Notes: generated from the sequence alone by a model not told the origin. A stretch of 64,000 nucleotides of DNA from Pseudomonas fluorescens (GCF_902497745.1 NZ_CABVHJ010000007.1:2501-66500), one strand, 5' to 3'. Positions 1 to 11,610 are shown, numbered from the stretch's first letter. Numbers and translations are program-made.

Positions 1-218
1 CCGGCGAACCGCAACCCACCCCGCCCAACCAGTGAGCTTCTGTAGCGGCGTCATGCTCAGGGTGATAAGCAACAATACTAATGTTCCCAACCCCAGCCGA
101 TCGACCAACACTTTACCGGGATCCGGCCCAAGCAAATCCTCAAGCGCCTGATACAACCACAACATCGGCCAGACAGCCGAAGCAATGAAAACGCCTATAC
201 GCCAGTACGGAAATCGCA

Positions 219-219
<1 letters not shown>
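1..219 (-). CDS. msrQ: MsrQ, heme-binding membrane subunit of the MsrPQ system (partial, N-terminal 73 residues)
   Basis: Only the N-terminal 73 codons lie in the window; the gene continues past base 1. The visible part starts [11 protein letters not shown] and has two hydrophobic stretches typical of the ferric-reductase-like membrane domain of MsrQ (YedZ). MsrQ passes electrons from the respiratory chain through heme to periplasmic MsrP. Its ATG shares one base with the TGA of msrP (TGATG), so the two are translationally coupled. The assignment rests on this coupling to msrP and on the family-like N-terminus. Confidence 0.9.
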
Positions 220-1232
<1,013 letters not shown>

Positions 1233-1295
1233 GGCAACTCCGCAGCTTTGGAGGACAGATGCACCCATAGACTGCGGAGTATGCGGGAAATTACA

Positions 1296-2153
1296 TCACT
1301 CGGCTTTTTTGTGGCGACGAAGATGCAACAGGTACTGCACAGGGCCAGAAGCGGCGTAGGCGAGGAACACCAGCAGCAGAATGCGCGGCGGATCGCTGAA
1401 GACCACGGCGAACACCAGCACCACCGCAAGGATCGCCACGAACGGCACGCGACCTTTCAGATCCAGCTCTTTAAAGCTGTTGTACTTGATATTACTGACC
1501 ATCAGCATGCCGGCAGCCGCCACCATCAGCGCGACCAGAAACGACATCTTCGAACCCTGAATGCCGTAATCGCTGAACGCCCAGACGATACCCGCCACCA
1601 CACCGGCAGCCGCAGGACTGGCCAGACCGATGAAATAGCGCTTGTCAGCCGTACCGACCTGAGTATTGAAGCGCGCCAGACGCAACGCCGCGCCTGCTAC
1701 ATAGATAAAGGCGACCATCCAGCCGACCTTGCCCATGTCACCCAACGCCCAGCCGAAGGCCAGCAACGCGGGTGCGACACCGAACGCGACCATGTCCGAC
1801 AGCGAGTCGTACTCGGCACCAAAGGCACTTTGCGTATTGGTCATGCGCGCGACACGACCGTCGAGGCCGTCGAGGACCATAGCGACGAAGATCGCGATCG
1901 CGGCAAAAGCAAAATACTTGCTCGCGTTGGCGGAATCACCGGCACTCAAGGCCGCTTGGGCGCTCATTGAGTTGATGATGGAGTAAAACCCTGCGAACAG
2001 GTTCGCAGTGGTGAACAGATTCGGCAGCAGATAGATACCACGATGCCGGACTTTACGACCTTCTGCGTCGTGCCCTTCTTCGATATGTTCATCGATGGGC
2101 AGCAGGCTTTCGGCGTCAGAAGCCTTGTTCGGCTCTTCGGGACGTTCGCTCAT
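1296..2153 (-). CDS. pssA: CDP-diacylglycerol--serine O-phosphatidyltransferase
   Basis: Inner-membrane enzyme that makes phosphatidylserine from CDP-diacylglycerol and serine, the precursor of phosphatidylethanolamine. The CDP-alcohol phosphatidyltransferase signature is clear near residues 95-120: DGLDGRVAR, then G-A-E-Y-D-S-L-S-D, giving the expected aspartates. Several membrane segments follow. The 285-residue length suits the integral-membrane (Bacillus-type) PssA rather than the soluble E. coli enzyme. The ATG at 2153 has AAGG eight bases upstream; an alternative ATG two codons earlier is too close to it. It lies downstream of ilvC, separated by an intrinsic terminator. Confidence 0.93.
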   Translation of the reverse strand: MSERPEEPNKASDAESLLPIDEHIEEGHDAEGRKVRHRGIYLLPNLFTTANLFAGFYSIINSMSAQAALSAGDSANASKYFAFAAIAIFVAMVLDGLDGRVARMTNTQSAFGAEYDSLSDMVAFGVAPALLAFGWALGDMGKVGWMVAFIYVAGAALRLARFNTQVGTADKRYFIGLASPAAAGVVAGIVWAFSDYGIQGSKMSFLVALMVAAAGMLMVSNIKYNSFKELDLKGRVPFVAILAVVLVFAVVFSDPPRILLLVFLAYAASGPVQYLLHLRRHKKAE

Positions 2154-2253
2154 GGACATTACCTTGCAACGGTTTGAAGAAAATTCGACAGATGCTTGAG
2201 GACGACAGTTCGGCCACAAACGCTGCAGCTTTATACCAGAACCACCGCCTCAA

Positions 2254-2286
2254 ACGAAAAAACGCGGCCGAGGCCGCGTTTTTCGT
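2254..2286 (-). terminator. Intrinsic terminator after ilvC
   Basis: A perfect GC-rich stem AACGCGGCC / GGCCGCGTT (2261-2269 with 2272-2280) has a two-base core and is flanked by A and T runs. Read on the minus strand it ends in TTTTTT just after the ilvC stop. It should end most ilvIHC transcripts before pssA. Confidence 0.85.
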
Positions 2287-2301
2287 ACAAGGAACGACGA
2301 C

Positions 2302-3366
<1,065 letters not shown>

Positions 3367-3858
3367 TTAGATGCTGAGTACTTTGTCGCCGCGGGCAATG
3401 CCGGTCACGCCGCTACGGACGGTTTCCAGAATCGATGCGGTGCCGATGGACTGAATGAAGCTGTCGAGCTTGTCGCTGGTACCGGTCAGTTGAACGGTAT
3501 ACACGCTGGCACTGACGTCGACGATCTGTCCACGGTAAATATCGGTGGTGCGTTTGATCTCGGCGCGCTGGGCGCCAGTGGCCTTGACCTTGACCAGCAT
3601 CAGTTCGCGCTCGATGTGAGCACTTTCCGACAGGTCCACCAGCTTGACCACTTCGATCAGCTTGTTCAGGTTTTTGGTGATCTGCTCGATGACTTCATCG
3701 TGACCAACGGTGGTCAGCGTCAGACGCGACAAAGTCGGGTCTTCGGTCGGGGCCACGGTCAGGCTTTCGATGTTGTAGTTGCGCTGCGAGAACAGGCCGA
3801 CTACGCGAGACAAAGCGCCGGGTTCGTTTTCCAGAAGCAAGGAAATAATGTGCCGCAT
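3367..3858 (-). CDS. ilvH: Acetolactate synthase small (regulatory) subunit
   Basis: The 163-residue regulatory subunit of acetohydroxyacid synthase binds valine for feedback inhibition and activates the large subunit. An N-terminal ACT domain is visible (HIISLLLENEPGALSRVVGLF), followed by the usual C-terminal domain. The ATG at 3858 gives the standard MRHIISLL start and lies two bases after the ilvI stop codon, consistent with translational coupling and equal dosage of the two subunits. An upstream in-frame extension would overlap ilvI and is rejected. Confidence 0.97.
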   Translation of the reverse strand: MRHIISLLLENEPGALSRVVGLFSQRNYNIESLTVAPTEDPTLSRLTLTTVGHDEVIEQITKNLNKLIEVVKLVDLSESAHIERELMLVKVKATGAQRAEIKRTTDIYRGQIVDVSASVYTVQLTGTSDKLDSFIQSIGTASILETVRSGVTGIARGDKVLSI

Positions 3859-3860
3859 GA

Positions 3861-5585
3861 TTAAGTACGCTCCGTCTTGCTCAGCCACATATCGCGCATC
3901 GAGCCGTCTTTGATCTGCATCGGATAGACGTGCTCGCTGGTGTCGACCGAAATATCGATCACGACCAGGCGATCCTTCATGGCGAACGCTTCTGCCATCT
4001 TCGACTTCAAATCTTTCGATTCGGTGATGCGTACGCCAACGTGACCGTAGGCTTCAGCCAGCTTGACGAAGTCAGGCAGCGATTCCATGTAGGAGTGCGA
4101 GTGACGGCTGCCGTAGCTCATGTCCTGCCACTGACGAACCATCCCCAGAACACCGTTGTTCAGGATGACGATTTTGACTGGCAAGCCATATTGCAGGCAG
4201 GTCGACAGTTCCTGGATGTTCATCTGGATACTGCCTTCGCCGGTGACGCAGGCAACGTCGTCATCCGGGAAGCTCAACTTGATGCCCATGGCCGCCGGGA
4301 AACCGAAGCCCATGGTGCCCAGACCACCGGAGTTGATCCAGCGATTCGGCTTGTTGAACGTGTAGTACTGCGCCGCGAACATCTGGTGCTGGCCCACGTC
4401 GGAAGTGATGAAGGCATCGCCCTTGGTCACTTCGCAGAGGGTTTCGATCACGGTCTGCGGCTTGATCAGGCTGCCGTCGCCCTTCTCGTAAGGGAACAGG
4501 CCGCGATCACCGCGCCATTCATCCACCTGCTTCCACCAACTGGCCACGGACTCCTTGTTCGGGGTCTCGCCGATTTCCTTGAGAATCGCGACCATTTCGG
4601 TCAGGACGCTCTCCACCGGGCCAACAATTGGCACGTCAGCCTTGATGGTCTTGGAAATCGAAGCCGGGTCGATGTCGATATGGATGATCTTGGCGTTCGG
4701 GCAGAACTTCGCCGCGCCGTTGATCACACGATCGTCGAAACGCGCGCCGACCGCGAGGATCACGTCAGCATGGTGCATTGCCAGGTTGGCGGTGTAGCTG
4801 CCGTGCATGCCGAGCATGCCGATGAACTGACGATCAGTGCCAGGGAAACCGCCCAGGCCCATCAACGTGTTGGTCACAGGCAAGTTGAGCATTTTCGCCA
4901 GTTCGGTCAGCGGTGCGGAACCGTTGCCGAGGATCACGCCGCCACCGGAGTACATGACCGGACGCTTGGCCGCCAGAAGCATTTCTGCTGCCTTGCGGAT
5001 TTGCCCGGAGTGACCGCGAACGGCCGGGCTGTAGGAACGCAGCTTGGCTTTCTTCGGGAAGATGTATTCGAATTTCTCGGCCGGATTGGTCATGTCTTTC
5101 GGGATATCGACCACGACCGGGCCCGGACGACCGGATTGCGCCAGGTAGAAGGCCTTCTTCATGACTTCCGGGATTTCCGAAGCGTGCTTGATCATGAAGC
5201 TGTGCTTCACGATCGGCCGGGAGATACCGATCATGTCGGTTTCCTGGAACGCGTCGGTGCCGACCATGGTGCTTGGCACCTGACCGGAAATGATCACCAT
5301 TGGAATCGAGTCCATATAGGCGGTCGCGATACCGGTGATGGCGTTTGTGGCGCCAGGACCGGACGTCACCAATACCACGCCGGCTTTACCGGTGGCACGG
5401 GCATAACCGTCAGCCATATGGGTTGCCGCTTGTTCGTGACGAACCAGGATGTGAGTCACTTCCGGTTCTTTGAACAGGGCATCGTAAACATGCAGGAGAG
5501 CACCACCCGGGTACCCGTAGATATATTTGACGCCTTCGTCACGCAAAAAGCGGACGAGCATCTCACCGCCAGATAAAAGCTCCAC
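3861..5585 (-). CDS. ilvI: Acetolactate synthase large (catalytic) subunit
   Basis: Thiamine-diphosphate enzyme of 574 residues that condenses pyruvate with pyruvate or 2-oxobutyrate, the committed step of branched-chain amino acid synthesis. The catalytic glutamate region [18 protein letters not shown] lies near residue 50. The ThDP/metal motif begins at GEGSIQMN in the C-terminal third and ends near NN. I chose the GTG at 5585 because AGAGG lies eight bases upstream; the GTG three codons earlier overlaps that ribosome-binding site. It heads the ilvI-ilvH-ilvC cluster. The paralogue name ilvB is equally defensible. Confidence 0.96.
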   Translation of the reverse strand: MELLSGGEMLVRFLRDEGVKYIYGYPGGALLHVYDALFKEPEVTHILVRHEQAATHMADGYARATGKAGVVLVTSGPGATNAITGIATAYMDSIPMVIISGQVPSTMVGTDAFQETDMIGISRPIVKHSFMIKHASEIPEVMKKAFYLAQSGRPGPVVVDIPKDMTNPAEKFEYIFPKKAKLRSYSPAVRGHSGQIRKAAEMLLAAKRPVMYSGGGVILGNGSAPLTELAKMLNLPVTNTLMGLGGFPGTDRQFIGMLGMHGSYTANLAMHHADVILAVGARFDDRVINGAAKFCPNAKIIHIDIDPASISKTIKADVPIVGPVESVLTEMVAILKEIGETPNKESVASWWKQVDEWRGDRGLFPYEKGDGSLIKPQTVIETLCEVTKGDAFITSDVGQHQMFAAQYYTFNKPNRWINSGGLGTMGFGFPAAMGIKLSFPDDDVACVTGEGSIQMNIQELSTCLQYGLPVKIVILNNGVLGMVRQWQDMSYGSRHSHSYMESLPDFVKLAEAYGHVGVRITESKDLKSKMAEAFAMKDRLVVIDISVDTSEHVYPMQIKDGSMRDMWLSKTERT

Positions 5586-5879
5586 GTTGTTCACCTCTAA
5601 AACGCCAGAATACCGTCCACAAAAAAGGGGCGGGTCTTAATAGGTTTACTTCTCGGCAGAGCATGAGCGACGGTGGTCGCCGACTACGTCAGCACTGACT
5701 GAGCAAGTATTGGGATCGTCCCAAGTGTTGCGGGCCTTTCCCACCCAGCGCGAGGTAACGCGTTGCGGGTGTAACAGGTCGGCGCGGATGTGCGCCTCAT
5801 GATCTACCGAGTGGGTCTGCTTCTGGCAGTCCCTCTACAGCGGACTTTGGATTCTTCTGTTTCGCCCTCTCCAAGTCAA
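5586..5879 (-). promoter_or_regulatory. Long leader and probable promoter of ilvIHC
   Basis: The 399 bases between ilvI and the divergent DUF4124 gene hold no convincing gene. On the minus strand a candidate promoter reads TTGACT (5879-5874), a 17-base spacer, then AAGAAT, which would give a leader of roughly 260 nt. Within it is a perfect inverted repeat TTGGGATCGTCCCAA (5710-5724) and a shorter hairpin GCGAC-GGTG-GTCGC near 5667. I see no run of Ile/Val/Leu codons as in classic ilv attenuators. The promoter call is an inference from weak matches. Confidence 0.4.
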
Positions 5880-5984
5880 GTCGTCTGTGTGGTTAATTGT
5901 GGGTAAGCACATGAGAACGCAAGAAAAAACCTGAAAACCGCTACTCTGTTAGTGTCAATTGCGCAATTTTGCCAAGGAATCAGC

Positions 5985-6401
5985 ATGCGAACGCTCCTCC
6001 TCACTCTGCTGATCGGCCTCAGCCCATGTTGCACGGCCGCTCAAATCTACAAATGGGTCGATGCCCAGGGCGTCACGCACTTTGATGCGCAGCCGCCGCA
6101 GGGTCAGCCATCGACGACAATCCAGACGCCCTCCTCGCCTCCACCGAGACCGGCGGCAATGCCGGGCAGTGGCGTGCTTGGTGATCAGAAGGCGATTGAT
6201 GACAAGGTGAAGAAACAGGTCGCCGACCAACAGGCACAGCTCAAGCAGTTTTGCGAGCAGGCACGCACGAATCTGGCGCAATTGCAGAACAATCCACGAT
6301 TGAGGGAGGAAGTGGAGGGACAGTTGCGGAGGCTGGATGATGCGCAGCGGCAGGAGCGCATTGTCGAGGCTCAGAAACAGATAGCCGAGAATTGCCAATA
6401 G
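5985..6401 (+). CDS. DUF4124 domain-containing secreted protein
   Basis: A 138-residue protein with a Sec signal peptide (MRTLLLTLLIGLSPCCTAAQ) followed by the DUF4124 signature IYKWVDAQGVTHFDAQPP. A proline-rich linker (residues about 50-60) and a Q/E/R-rich, probably helical C-terminal half follow. The ATG at 5985 has AGGA seven bases upstream; a longer in-frame start would precede the signal peptide. The function of DUF4124 proteins is unknown; they are predicted periplasmic and are common in pseudomonads. It is divergent from ilvIHC. Confidence 0.88.
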   Translation: MRTLLLTLLIGLSPCCTAAQIYKWVDAQGVTHFDAQPPQGQPSTTIQTPSSPPPRPAAMPGSGVLGDQKAIDDKVKKQVADQQAQLKQFCEQARTNLAQLQNNPRLREEVEGQLRRLDDAQRQERIVEAQKQIAENCQ

Positions 6402-6414
6402 GCATCTGCAGGAC

Positions 6415-6495
6415 TGTAGGAGCTGTCGAGTGAAACGAGGCTGCGATCTTTTGACTTTAACGATCAAAAGATCGCAGCCTTCGGCAGCTCCTACA
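6415..6495. repeat. REP doublet, family B (GTAGGAGCTGCCGAAGGCTG type)
   Basis: Two inverted copies of a roughly 30-base unit, GTAGGAGCTG...CTGCGATCTTTTG, face each other across a short spacer. The left copy is unusual: TCGAGTGAAACGAG replaces the normal CCGAAG loop, giving a larger hairpin head than the right copy. It sits between two convergent genes. Confidence 0.85.
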
Positions 6496-6506
6496 CAGAT
6501 TCGGTA

Positions 6507-6842
6507 TCAGCGCGAGGCAGTGATCAGCAGGTCAAACTCTTTGAGCAGCACCTGCAACTGACGATCCTTGCCACCCAGGTTGCGCTGGGCGAAGACCATT
6601 TCGGCCATTTCCTGAATACCCGAGGCATTCGGCAATGGCAGATCCTGTTCGAGGATCATCTTCATGCGTGGCAGGAAGATCCATTGCAGCCATTGCTCGA
6701 AGTCCAGCGTATCGACCGAAAACGGCTCGACACTGCTCAACGCTTCTGCTGACGGCTGAACTTCATCCCACCAGCCCTGAGTGCGCAGTTCACGCTCGAT
6801 CAGCAACAGCTGATCGGCGATTTTCGGGAAGCGAGCATCCAT
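6507..6842 (-). CDS. YqcC family protein (DUF446)
   Basis: A small cytoplasmic protein of 111 residues matching YqcC, with the family's WLQWIFLPRM core near residues 52-61 and predicted all-helical. In enterics YqcC sits beside the pseudouridine synthase TruC; here it lies directly after lpoP, and its ATG overlaps the lpoP stop codon by one base. The biochemical role is unknown. It is probably the last gene of an mrcB-lpoP-yqcC unit. Confidence 0.85.
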   Translation of the reverse strand: MDARFPKIADQLLLIERELRTQGWWDEVQPSAEALSSVEPFSVDTLDFEQWLQWIFLPRMKMILEQDLPLPNASGIQEMAEMVFAQRNLGGKDRQLQVLLKEFDLLITASR

Positions 6843-7591
6843 TACAGCGAAACCTTGGCCTTCTGACGGGCCTGAGCGGCGCCGGCGGAATCGCCTTGTT
6901 TCTCACGGGACTGGGCGATGATTTCCCACAGGCTGGCTTGCAGGTCCGGACGACCGTTGGCCATGGTCAGCGCACGACGAGCAAACTGTTCGGCTTGCGG
7001 CGCATCACCTTGAGCCATGCGCACCTGCGCCAGGCGATAAAGCACTTGCGGCTCACGCGGAGCGACGCGTTGTGCGCGCTCAAGGCTGGACGAGGCACCG
7101 TTGAGGTCGCCGCCGGCCTGTTGCTGTTGAGCCGTCGTCAGCAAGGCAAGCACCGGACCGTCCAGTTGCTCGTCGGCCGACAGACCACCGCCACTGCTGG
7201 CCGAAGGAATGCCGCTCGGGGTCGACGGCATGCTGTAGCTGCCGGAGTTGATCGGCGTCGATTCAACCGAAGAAGGATTGTACGGCCCCGACGTGATACC
7301 ACCGGGTGCCGGACCCGGGACGATTGGAGAAGAGCTGATCGGAGTCGAAACGGCAGCGCCGCCACCCGGCACCATCACCACCACGCCAGTATCACCTTGC
7401 GGGATCGCCTGAGTCTGGCCCTGCGCAGGACGCTTGACCGTCGTTTGGCGGAAACCGCCATTGGCCGAAATACGTTCGCTGTTGGACACCGCAGTACCGG
7501 AGTCAACCACCGGAATCGAACCACGCTGTACGGTAGAGCAGCCGCTGAGCAAAGCCACGGCGGTCACCGCTGGAATCAACCACTTGTTCAC
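6842..7591 (-). CDS. lpoP: LpoP-type TPR lipoprotein, activator of PBP1b
   Basis: A 249-residue lipoprotein with lipobox L15-S-G-C18, a long Gly/Pro/Ser-rich unstructured linker (residues about 60-140), and C-terminal TPR-like helices (LERAQRVAPREPQVLYRLAQ onward). In P. aeruginosa the gene next to PBP1b encodes LpoP, an outer-membrane lipoprotein that activates PBP1b through a TPR domain. The same neighbourhood, lipobox and TPR architecture support that role here. It starts 16 bases after mrcB, implying cotranscription. The activator function is inferred from the family and context. Confidence 0.85.
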   Translation of the reverse strand: MNKWLIPAVTAVALLSGCSTVQRGSIPVVDSGTAVSNSERISANGGFRQTTVKRPAQGQTQAIPQGDTGVVVMVPGGGAAVSTPISSSPIVPGPAPGGITSGPYNPSSVESTPINSGSYSMPSTPSGIPSASSGGGLSADEQLDGPVLALLTTAQQQQAGGDLNGASSSLERAQRVAPREPQVLYRLAQVRMAQGDAPQAEQFARRALTMANGRPDLQASLWEIIAQSREKQGDSAGAAQARQKAKVSL

Positions 7592-7607
7592 TTGAAACCC
7601 TCTTTGC

Positions 7608-9932
7608 TTAATTCATCCAGCCCTTGACCCAATCCATCACCGACTCGCCGGAAGCGGGCGTTTCGCCCGCACACGCGGCGCCGGGTGGCGGTTCGCTGCC
7701 GCGAATATACGGCATCTGCACCGCCCCTGGGCAGTTGGCATCGGAGCCTTGTCCGGTACGCGAATCGACCCACGCCTGCACGACGTTATCCGGTTGCGGC
7801 ATGTCCAGCGGCAGCGGATCGGCCTTGCGCATGAAACTGGTCCAGACCTGCAGTGCACCGGTGGCACCGGTGAACGGCGTCTTGCCGTTGTCATCGCGGC
7901 CCAGCCAGACCACCGCCAGCAGATCCTGACTGAAGCCGGCGAACCAGCTGTCGCGGGAATCGTTACTGGTGCCGGTTTTGCCCGCCAGCGTCAGAGTCTT
8001 GGGCAGCACGTTATAAACCGAGCTGCCGGTACCTTCACGCATCACGCGCTGCATGGCGTTCTGGATCAGATAAATGGACGCCGGATCGAAGCGCTGCTCG
8101 ATCTGGAACGGATAACGCTTGAGCGGCTCGCCCTCAGCGGTCAGTACGCTGCGAATCCCGCGCATCGGCGTGTTGAAACCACCGTTGGCGAGGGTCTGGT
8201 ACATGGTCGCCACTTCGATCGGGGTCATGCCGCCAGCACCGAGCAACATCGACGGGAACGCCGGAAACTCACGCGTCACGCCCAGACGGCCCAACGTCTT
8301 GAGCACGTTAGGTACGCCGACTTCCAGACCCAGACGCGAGGTCGACAGGTTGTAGGAATGCGCCAGGCCTTGATAGAGAAACACCGTACCGTGGGAGCGG
8401 CGGTCATAGTTCTGTGGTTTCCACACTTGCCCGTTAGCGCCTTTGACCGACAACGGGTCGTCCGACAGCCAACTGGTCAGTGTGTACTGGCTCGGTTTTT
8501 CCAGCGCGGTCAGATACACCGCCGGTTTGATCAACGAACCAATTGGCCGCACCGCATCCAGCGCGCGGTTGAAACCGGCATAACTGGCCTGACGGCTGCC
8601 AATCATGGCCTGTACCTCACCGGTTTCCGGATTGGTCACGACCATCGCCGCTTCCACATCATCGGAGCCTTTACGCCCGGACAGACGTTTAAAGGTGTCG
8701 TTGACCGACGCTTCGGCTTTCATCTGCAGGATCGGGTCGAAGCTGGTGAAGATGCGCAGGCCTTCTTCGGTCAAGTCTTCGTCGCGGTAGTCTTCACGCA
8801 GCTGGCGTTTGACCAGATCGATAAAGCCCGGAAACGAGCTGTCGGCGAGCTTGCCGCGTGTGGTCACACCCAGCGGCATTTTCTTCGCCGCTTCGACCTG
8901 TTCGGCCGTCGCCACGCCTTGCTGCTCAAGCACATCGAGCACCAGGTTACGACGCTCCAGCGCACGCTCGGGATTACGACGCGGGTTGTAATAGGACGGG
9001 CCTTTGACCATGCCGACCAGCAACGCCACCTGATGCAGTTTCAGCTCGGACAATGGCTGGCCGAAGAAGAACTGACTGGCCAGACCGAAACCGTGCACCG
9101 CACGTTGGCCGTCCTGTCCGACGAAGACTTCGTTGAGGTAGGCCTCAAGGATTTCTCTCTTGTCGTAATGCAGCTCCAGCAGCATCGCCATCATCGCTTC
9201 AGTGAGCTTGCGGGTCAGGCTGCGTTCGCTGGTCAGGTAGAAGTTTTTCACCAGCTGCTGGGTCAGCGTACTGCCGCCCTGAGTCATCTTGCCGCCCGAG
9301 GTGTTGACCCAGACAGCGCGGGCAATCGACTTCGGCGACACGCCCCAGTGGCTGTAGTAATCGCGGTCTTCCACGGCGACCAGTGTTTCGAGCAGATACG
9401 GCGGCACCTGATCTAGTTTGATCAGAATGCGGTCTTCGAGATTTTTTGGATAAATGCCGCCAATCATCAGCGGCTCAAGACGCACCACGGACAATTTCGA
9501 ACCGTTGGTCGCCGACAGTTCAGCCACATAGTCGCCGGAGAAACGCACGCGCACCGGCTGCGGTTTTTCCAGGCCTTCATAGAACTGGAAGCCACGGGTA
9601 TTCAGATCGACCGTATTGCCACTGACGGCTGCAGCGCCGGGGCCATTGCTCACGGCTTCGCGACGATAGCCGAGGGCATCGAGTTCGGTGAGGAAATCGT
9701 CCTTGCTGAGCTTTTGTCCGACGAACAGCTCGAGCGGCCGCGCGTAAACCTTGGCCGGGATGGTCCAGCGCTTGCCGGAGAATTTCTCCTGCACCACGGC
9801 ATCGAGGTAAACGGCGAAGCCGGCCAGCACGACAAGGCCGACCAGACTGAGTTTAATGGCCCAGCTCAACCATGGGCTGAGGCCCTTGGAGGGTGGTTTT
9901 TTCTTGGTACGGGGAGATCGAGTTCGAGTCAT
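7608..9932 (-). CDS. mrcB: Penicillin-binding protein 1B, bifunctional transglycosylase/transpeptidase
   Basis: Class A PBP of 774 residues. A basic cytoplasmic N-terminus and one membrane anchor (about 23-44) are followed by a glycosyltransferase domain with EDRDYYSHWG and GGSTLTQQLVKN near residues 190-230. The transpeptidase domain has catalytic SLIK near 466, SYN near 527 and KTG near 649. It polymerises lipid II and cross-links peptidoglycan in the periplasm. It is cotranscribed with its probable activator lpoP. Also called ponB in P. aeruginosa. Confidence 0.97.
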   Translation of the reverse strand: MTRTRSPRTKKKPPSKGLSPWLSWAIKLSLVGLVVLAGFAVYLDAVVQEKFSGKRWTIPAKVYARPLELFVGQKLSKDDFLTELDALGYRREAVSNGPGAAAVSGNTVDLNTRGFQFYEGLEKPQPVRVRFSGDYVAELSATNGSKLSVVRLEPLMIGGIYPKNLEDRILIKLDQVPPYLLETLVAVEDRDYYSHWGVSPKSIARAVWVNTSGGKMTQGGSTLTQQLVKNFYLTSERSLTRKLTEAMMAMLLELHYDKREILEAYLNEVFVGQDGQRAVHGFGLASQFFFGQPLSELKLHQVALLVGMVKGPSYYNPRRNPERALERRNLVLDVLEQQGVATAEQVEAAKKMPLGVTTRGKLADSSFPGFIDLVKRQLREDYRDEDLTEEGLRIFTSFDPILQMKAEASVNDTFKRLSGRKGSDDVEAAMVVTNPETGEVQAMIGSRQASYAGFNRALDAVRPIGSLIKPAVYLTALEKPSQYTLTSWLSDDPLSVKGANGQVWKPQNYDRRSHGTVFLYQGLAHSYNLSTSRLGLEVGVPNVLKTLGRLGVTREFPAFPSMLLGAGGMTPIEVATMYQTLANGGFNTPMRGIRSVLTAEGEPLKRYPFQIEQRFDPASIYLIQNAMQRVMREGTGSSVYNVLPKTLTLAGKTGTSNDSRDSWFAGFSQDLLAVVWLGRDDNGKTPFTGATGALQVWTSFMRKADPLPLDMPQPDNVVQAWVDSRTGQGSDANCPGAVQMPYIRGSEPPPGAACAGETPASGESVMDWVKGWMN

Positions 9933-10050
9933 GGCGGCGGATTATACGCACTTTATTCATACTCAACAGGAGCGCTCCGAGGTTTGCGTCAGGCTGGCGA
10001 GCGGCCATAATGGCGACCTCGAATTTCCCCCAGTCTCTGAAGGATCGCCC

Positions 10051-11607
10051 GTGAGCCAGTCACTGATCGCTGCCCTGCAAAACCCGGCCCTCTACCCGCA
10101 CCCCGTTGAAGGGTTCCAGGTCATCGAAACCCATATCTCGTGGGTGATCCTCACCGGCCCCTTTGCTTATAAAGTGAAGAAACCGGTCAACTTCGGCTTT
10201 CTCGATTTCACCGGTCTCGACTCGCGTGCGCATTTCTGCGCCGAAGAACTGCGTCTGAACCAGCGTCTGACTGATGATTTGTATCTGGAAGTGTTGCCGG
10301 TGACCGGCAGCGTCGAAGCACCGCAATTGGGCGGCGACGGTCCGGCCATCGAATATGTGCTGAAAATGCGCCAGTTCCCGCAGACCGGTTTGCTCAGCAC
10401 CCTGCAAGCCAACGGCGAACTGACCACCCAGCACATCGACGAGATGGCGCAGCAGATCGCTCACTTCCACCTCACGGCGCCAAAAGTCCCCGCCGAACAC
10501 GACGCAGGCACCCCGGACAGTGTGATGGCGCCGGTCTCGCAAAACTTCGAGCAGATCCTGCCGTTCCTCAGCGACAAAAACGATTTGCTGCAACTCGAGG
10601 CGCTGAAAGCCTGGGCCGAAAGCAGCTTCGAGCGTCTCAAGCCACTGTTCGCGCAACGCAAGGCCGAAGGTTTCACCCGTGAATGCCACGGCGATATTCA
10701 CCTGGGCAACGCCACGGTCATCGACGGCAAAGTGGTGATCTTCGACTGCATCGAGTTCAACGAACCCTTCCGCTTCACTGACGTCTGGGCCGACACCGGT
10801 TTCCTCGCGATGGACCTGGAAGACCGTGGCCTGAAATCCCTGGCGCGCCGTTTCATCAGCCAATACCTGGAGCAGACCGGCGATTATCAAGGTCTGGAAG
10901 TGCTGAACTTCTATAAAGCCTACCGCGCACTGGTTCGCGCCAAGGTTGCACTGTTCAGTATGCCGGCGGACGCGTCCCCGGTGCAGCGCGCCACCACCCT
11001 GCGCCAATACCGCAACTACGCCAACCTGGCCGAAAGCTACAGCACCATTCCTTCGCGTTTCATGGCCATCACTCACGGCGTTTCCGCTGTCGGCAAGAGC
11101 CACGTGGCCATGCGCCTGGTCGAAGCGCTGGGCGCGATTCGTCTGCGTTCGGACGTAGAACGCAAGCGTCTGTTCGGTGAGCAGACTGTTGCCAATGATG
11201 TGCAGGCCGGCATTTACAGCGCCGACGCCAGCGCCGCCACTTATGCGCGGCTGCATGAAATCGCTGAAGTGATCCTGCACGCCGGTTTCCCGGTGGTGAT
11301 CGACGCGACTTATCTGAAGCGCGAACAACGCGACAACGCGGCAAAAATTGCCGAAGCCACCGGCACGCCATTCCTGATCCTCGACTGCAACGCGCCGCAA
11401 GCGGTGATCGAAAGCTGGCTGGCGATTCGTCAGGCGGACAAACAGGATCCGTCCGACGCTACGCTGGCCGTGATCGAAGCGCAGCAGGCCAACCGCGAAG
11501 CGCTGACGCCGGAAGAAATCCTGCGCAGCAAACGCGTGCAGACCAATGAGTCCGGCACGCTGGACACCGTGGTTGCGCAGATTCGTCAGCGCCTGCCAGG
11601 CCTGTAA
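10051..11607 (+). CDS. Bifunctional APH-like / P-loop ATPase fusion protein
   Basis: A 518-residue fusion. The N-terminal part (to about 330) is an aminoglycoside-phosphotransferase-like kinase fold with the catalytic loop HGDIHLGNAT near residue 213 and the metal-binding segment FDCIEF. The C-terminal part begins with a P-loop, GVSAVGKSH, near residue 342 and resembles AAA or zeta-type small-molecule kinases. The GTG start at 10051 has AAGGA six bases upstream. The substrate is unknown; such fusions are widespread in proteobacteria and I see no evidence that it confers drug resistance. It is divergent from mrcB. Confidence 0.85.
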   Translation: MSQSLIAALQNPALYPHPVEGFQVIETHISWVILTGPFAYKVKKPVNFGFLDFTGLDSRAHFCAEELRLNQRLTDDLYLEVLPVTGSVEAPQLGGDGPAIEYVLKMRQFPQTGLLSTLQANGELTTQHIDEMAQQIAHFHLTAPKVPAEHDAGTPDSVMAPVSQNFEQILPFLSDKNDLLQLEALKAWAESSFERLKPLFAQRKAEGFTRECHGDIHLGNATVIDGKVVIFDCIEFNEPFRFTDVWADTGFLAMDLEDRGLKSLARRFISQYLEQTGDYQGLEVLNFYKAYRALVRAKVALFSMPADASPVQRATTLRQYRNYANLAESYSTIPSRFMAITHGVSAVGKSHVAMRLVEALGAIRLRSDVERKRLFGEQTVANDVQAGIYSADASAATYARLHEIAEVILHAGFPVVIDATYLKREQRDNAAKIAEATGTPFLILDCNAPQAVIESWLAIRQADKQDPSDATLAVIEAQQANREALTPEEILRSKRVQTNESGTLDTVVAQIRQRLPGL

Positions 11608-11610
11608 GAA

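Noticed and set aside
5690..5807. A short minus-strand frame in the ilv leader with an Ile-Pro-Ile-Leu stretch, considered as a leader peptide
   Set aside because: Branched-chain codons are few and not in a run, the ribosome-binding site is poor and no terminator hairpin follows, so an attenuator peptide is not supported.
10051..11607. The APH-like protein considered as an aminoglycoside resistance gene
   Set aside because: The kinase fold is generic, the gene is in conserved core context and fused to a P-loop domain; nothing points to drug modification.
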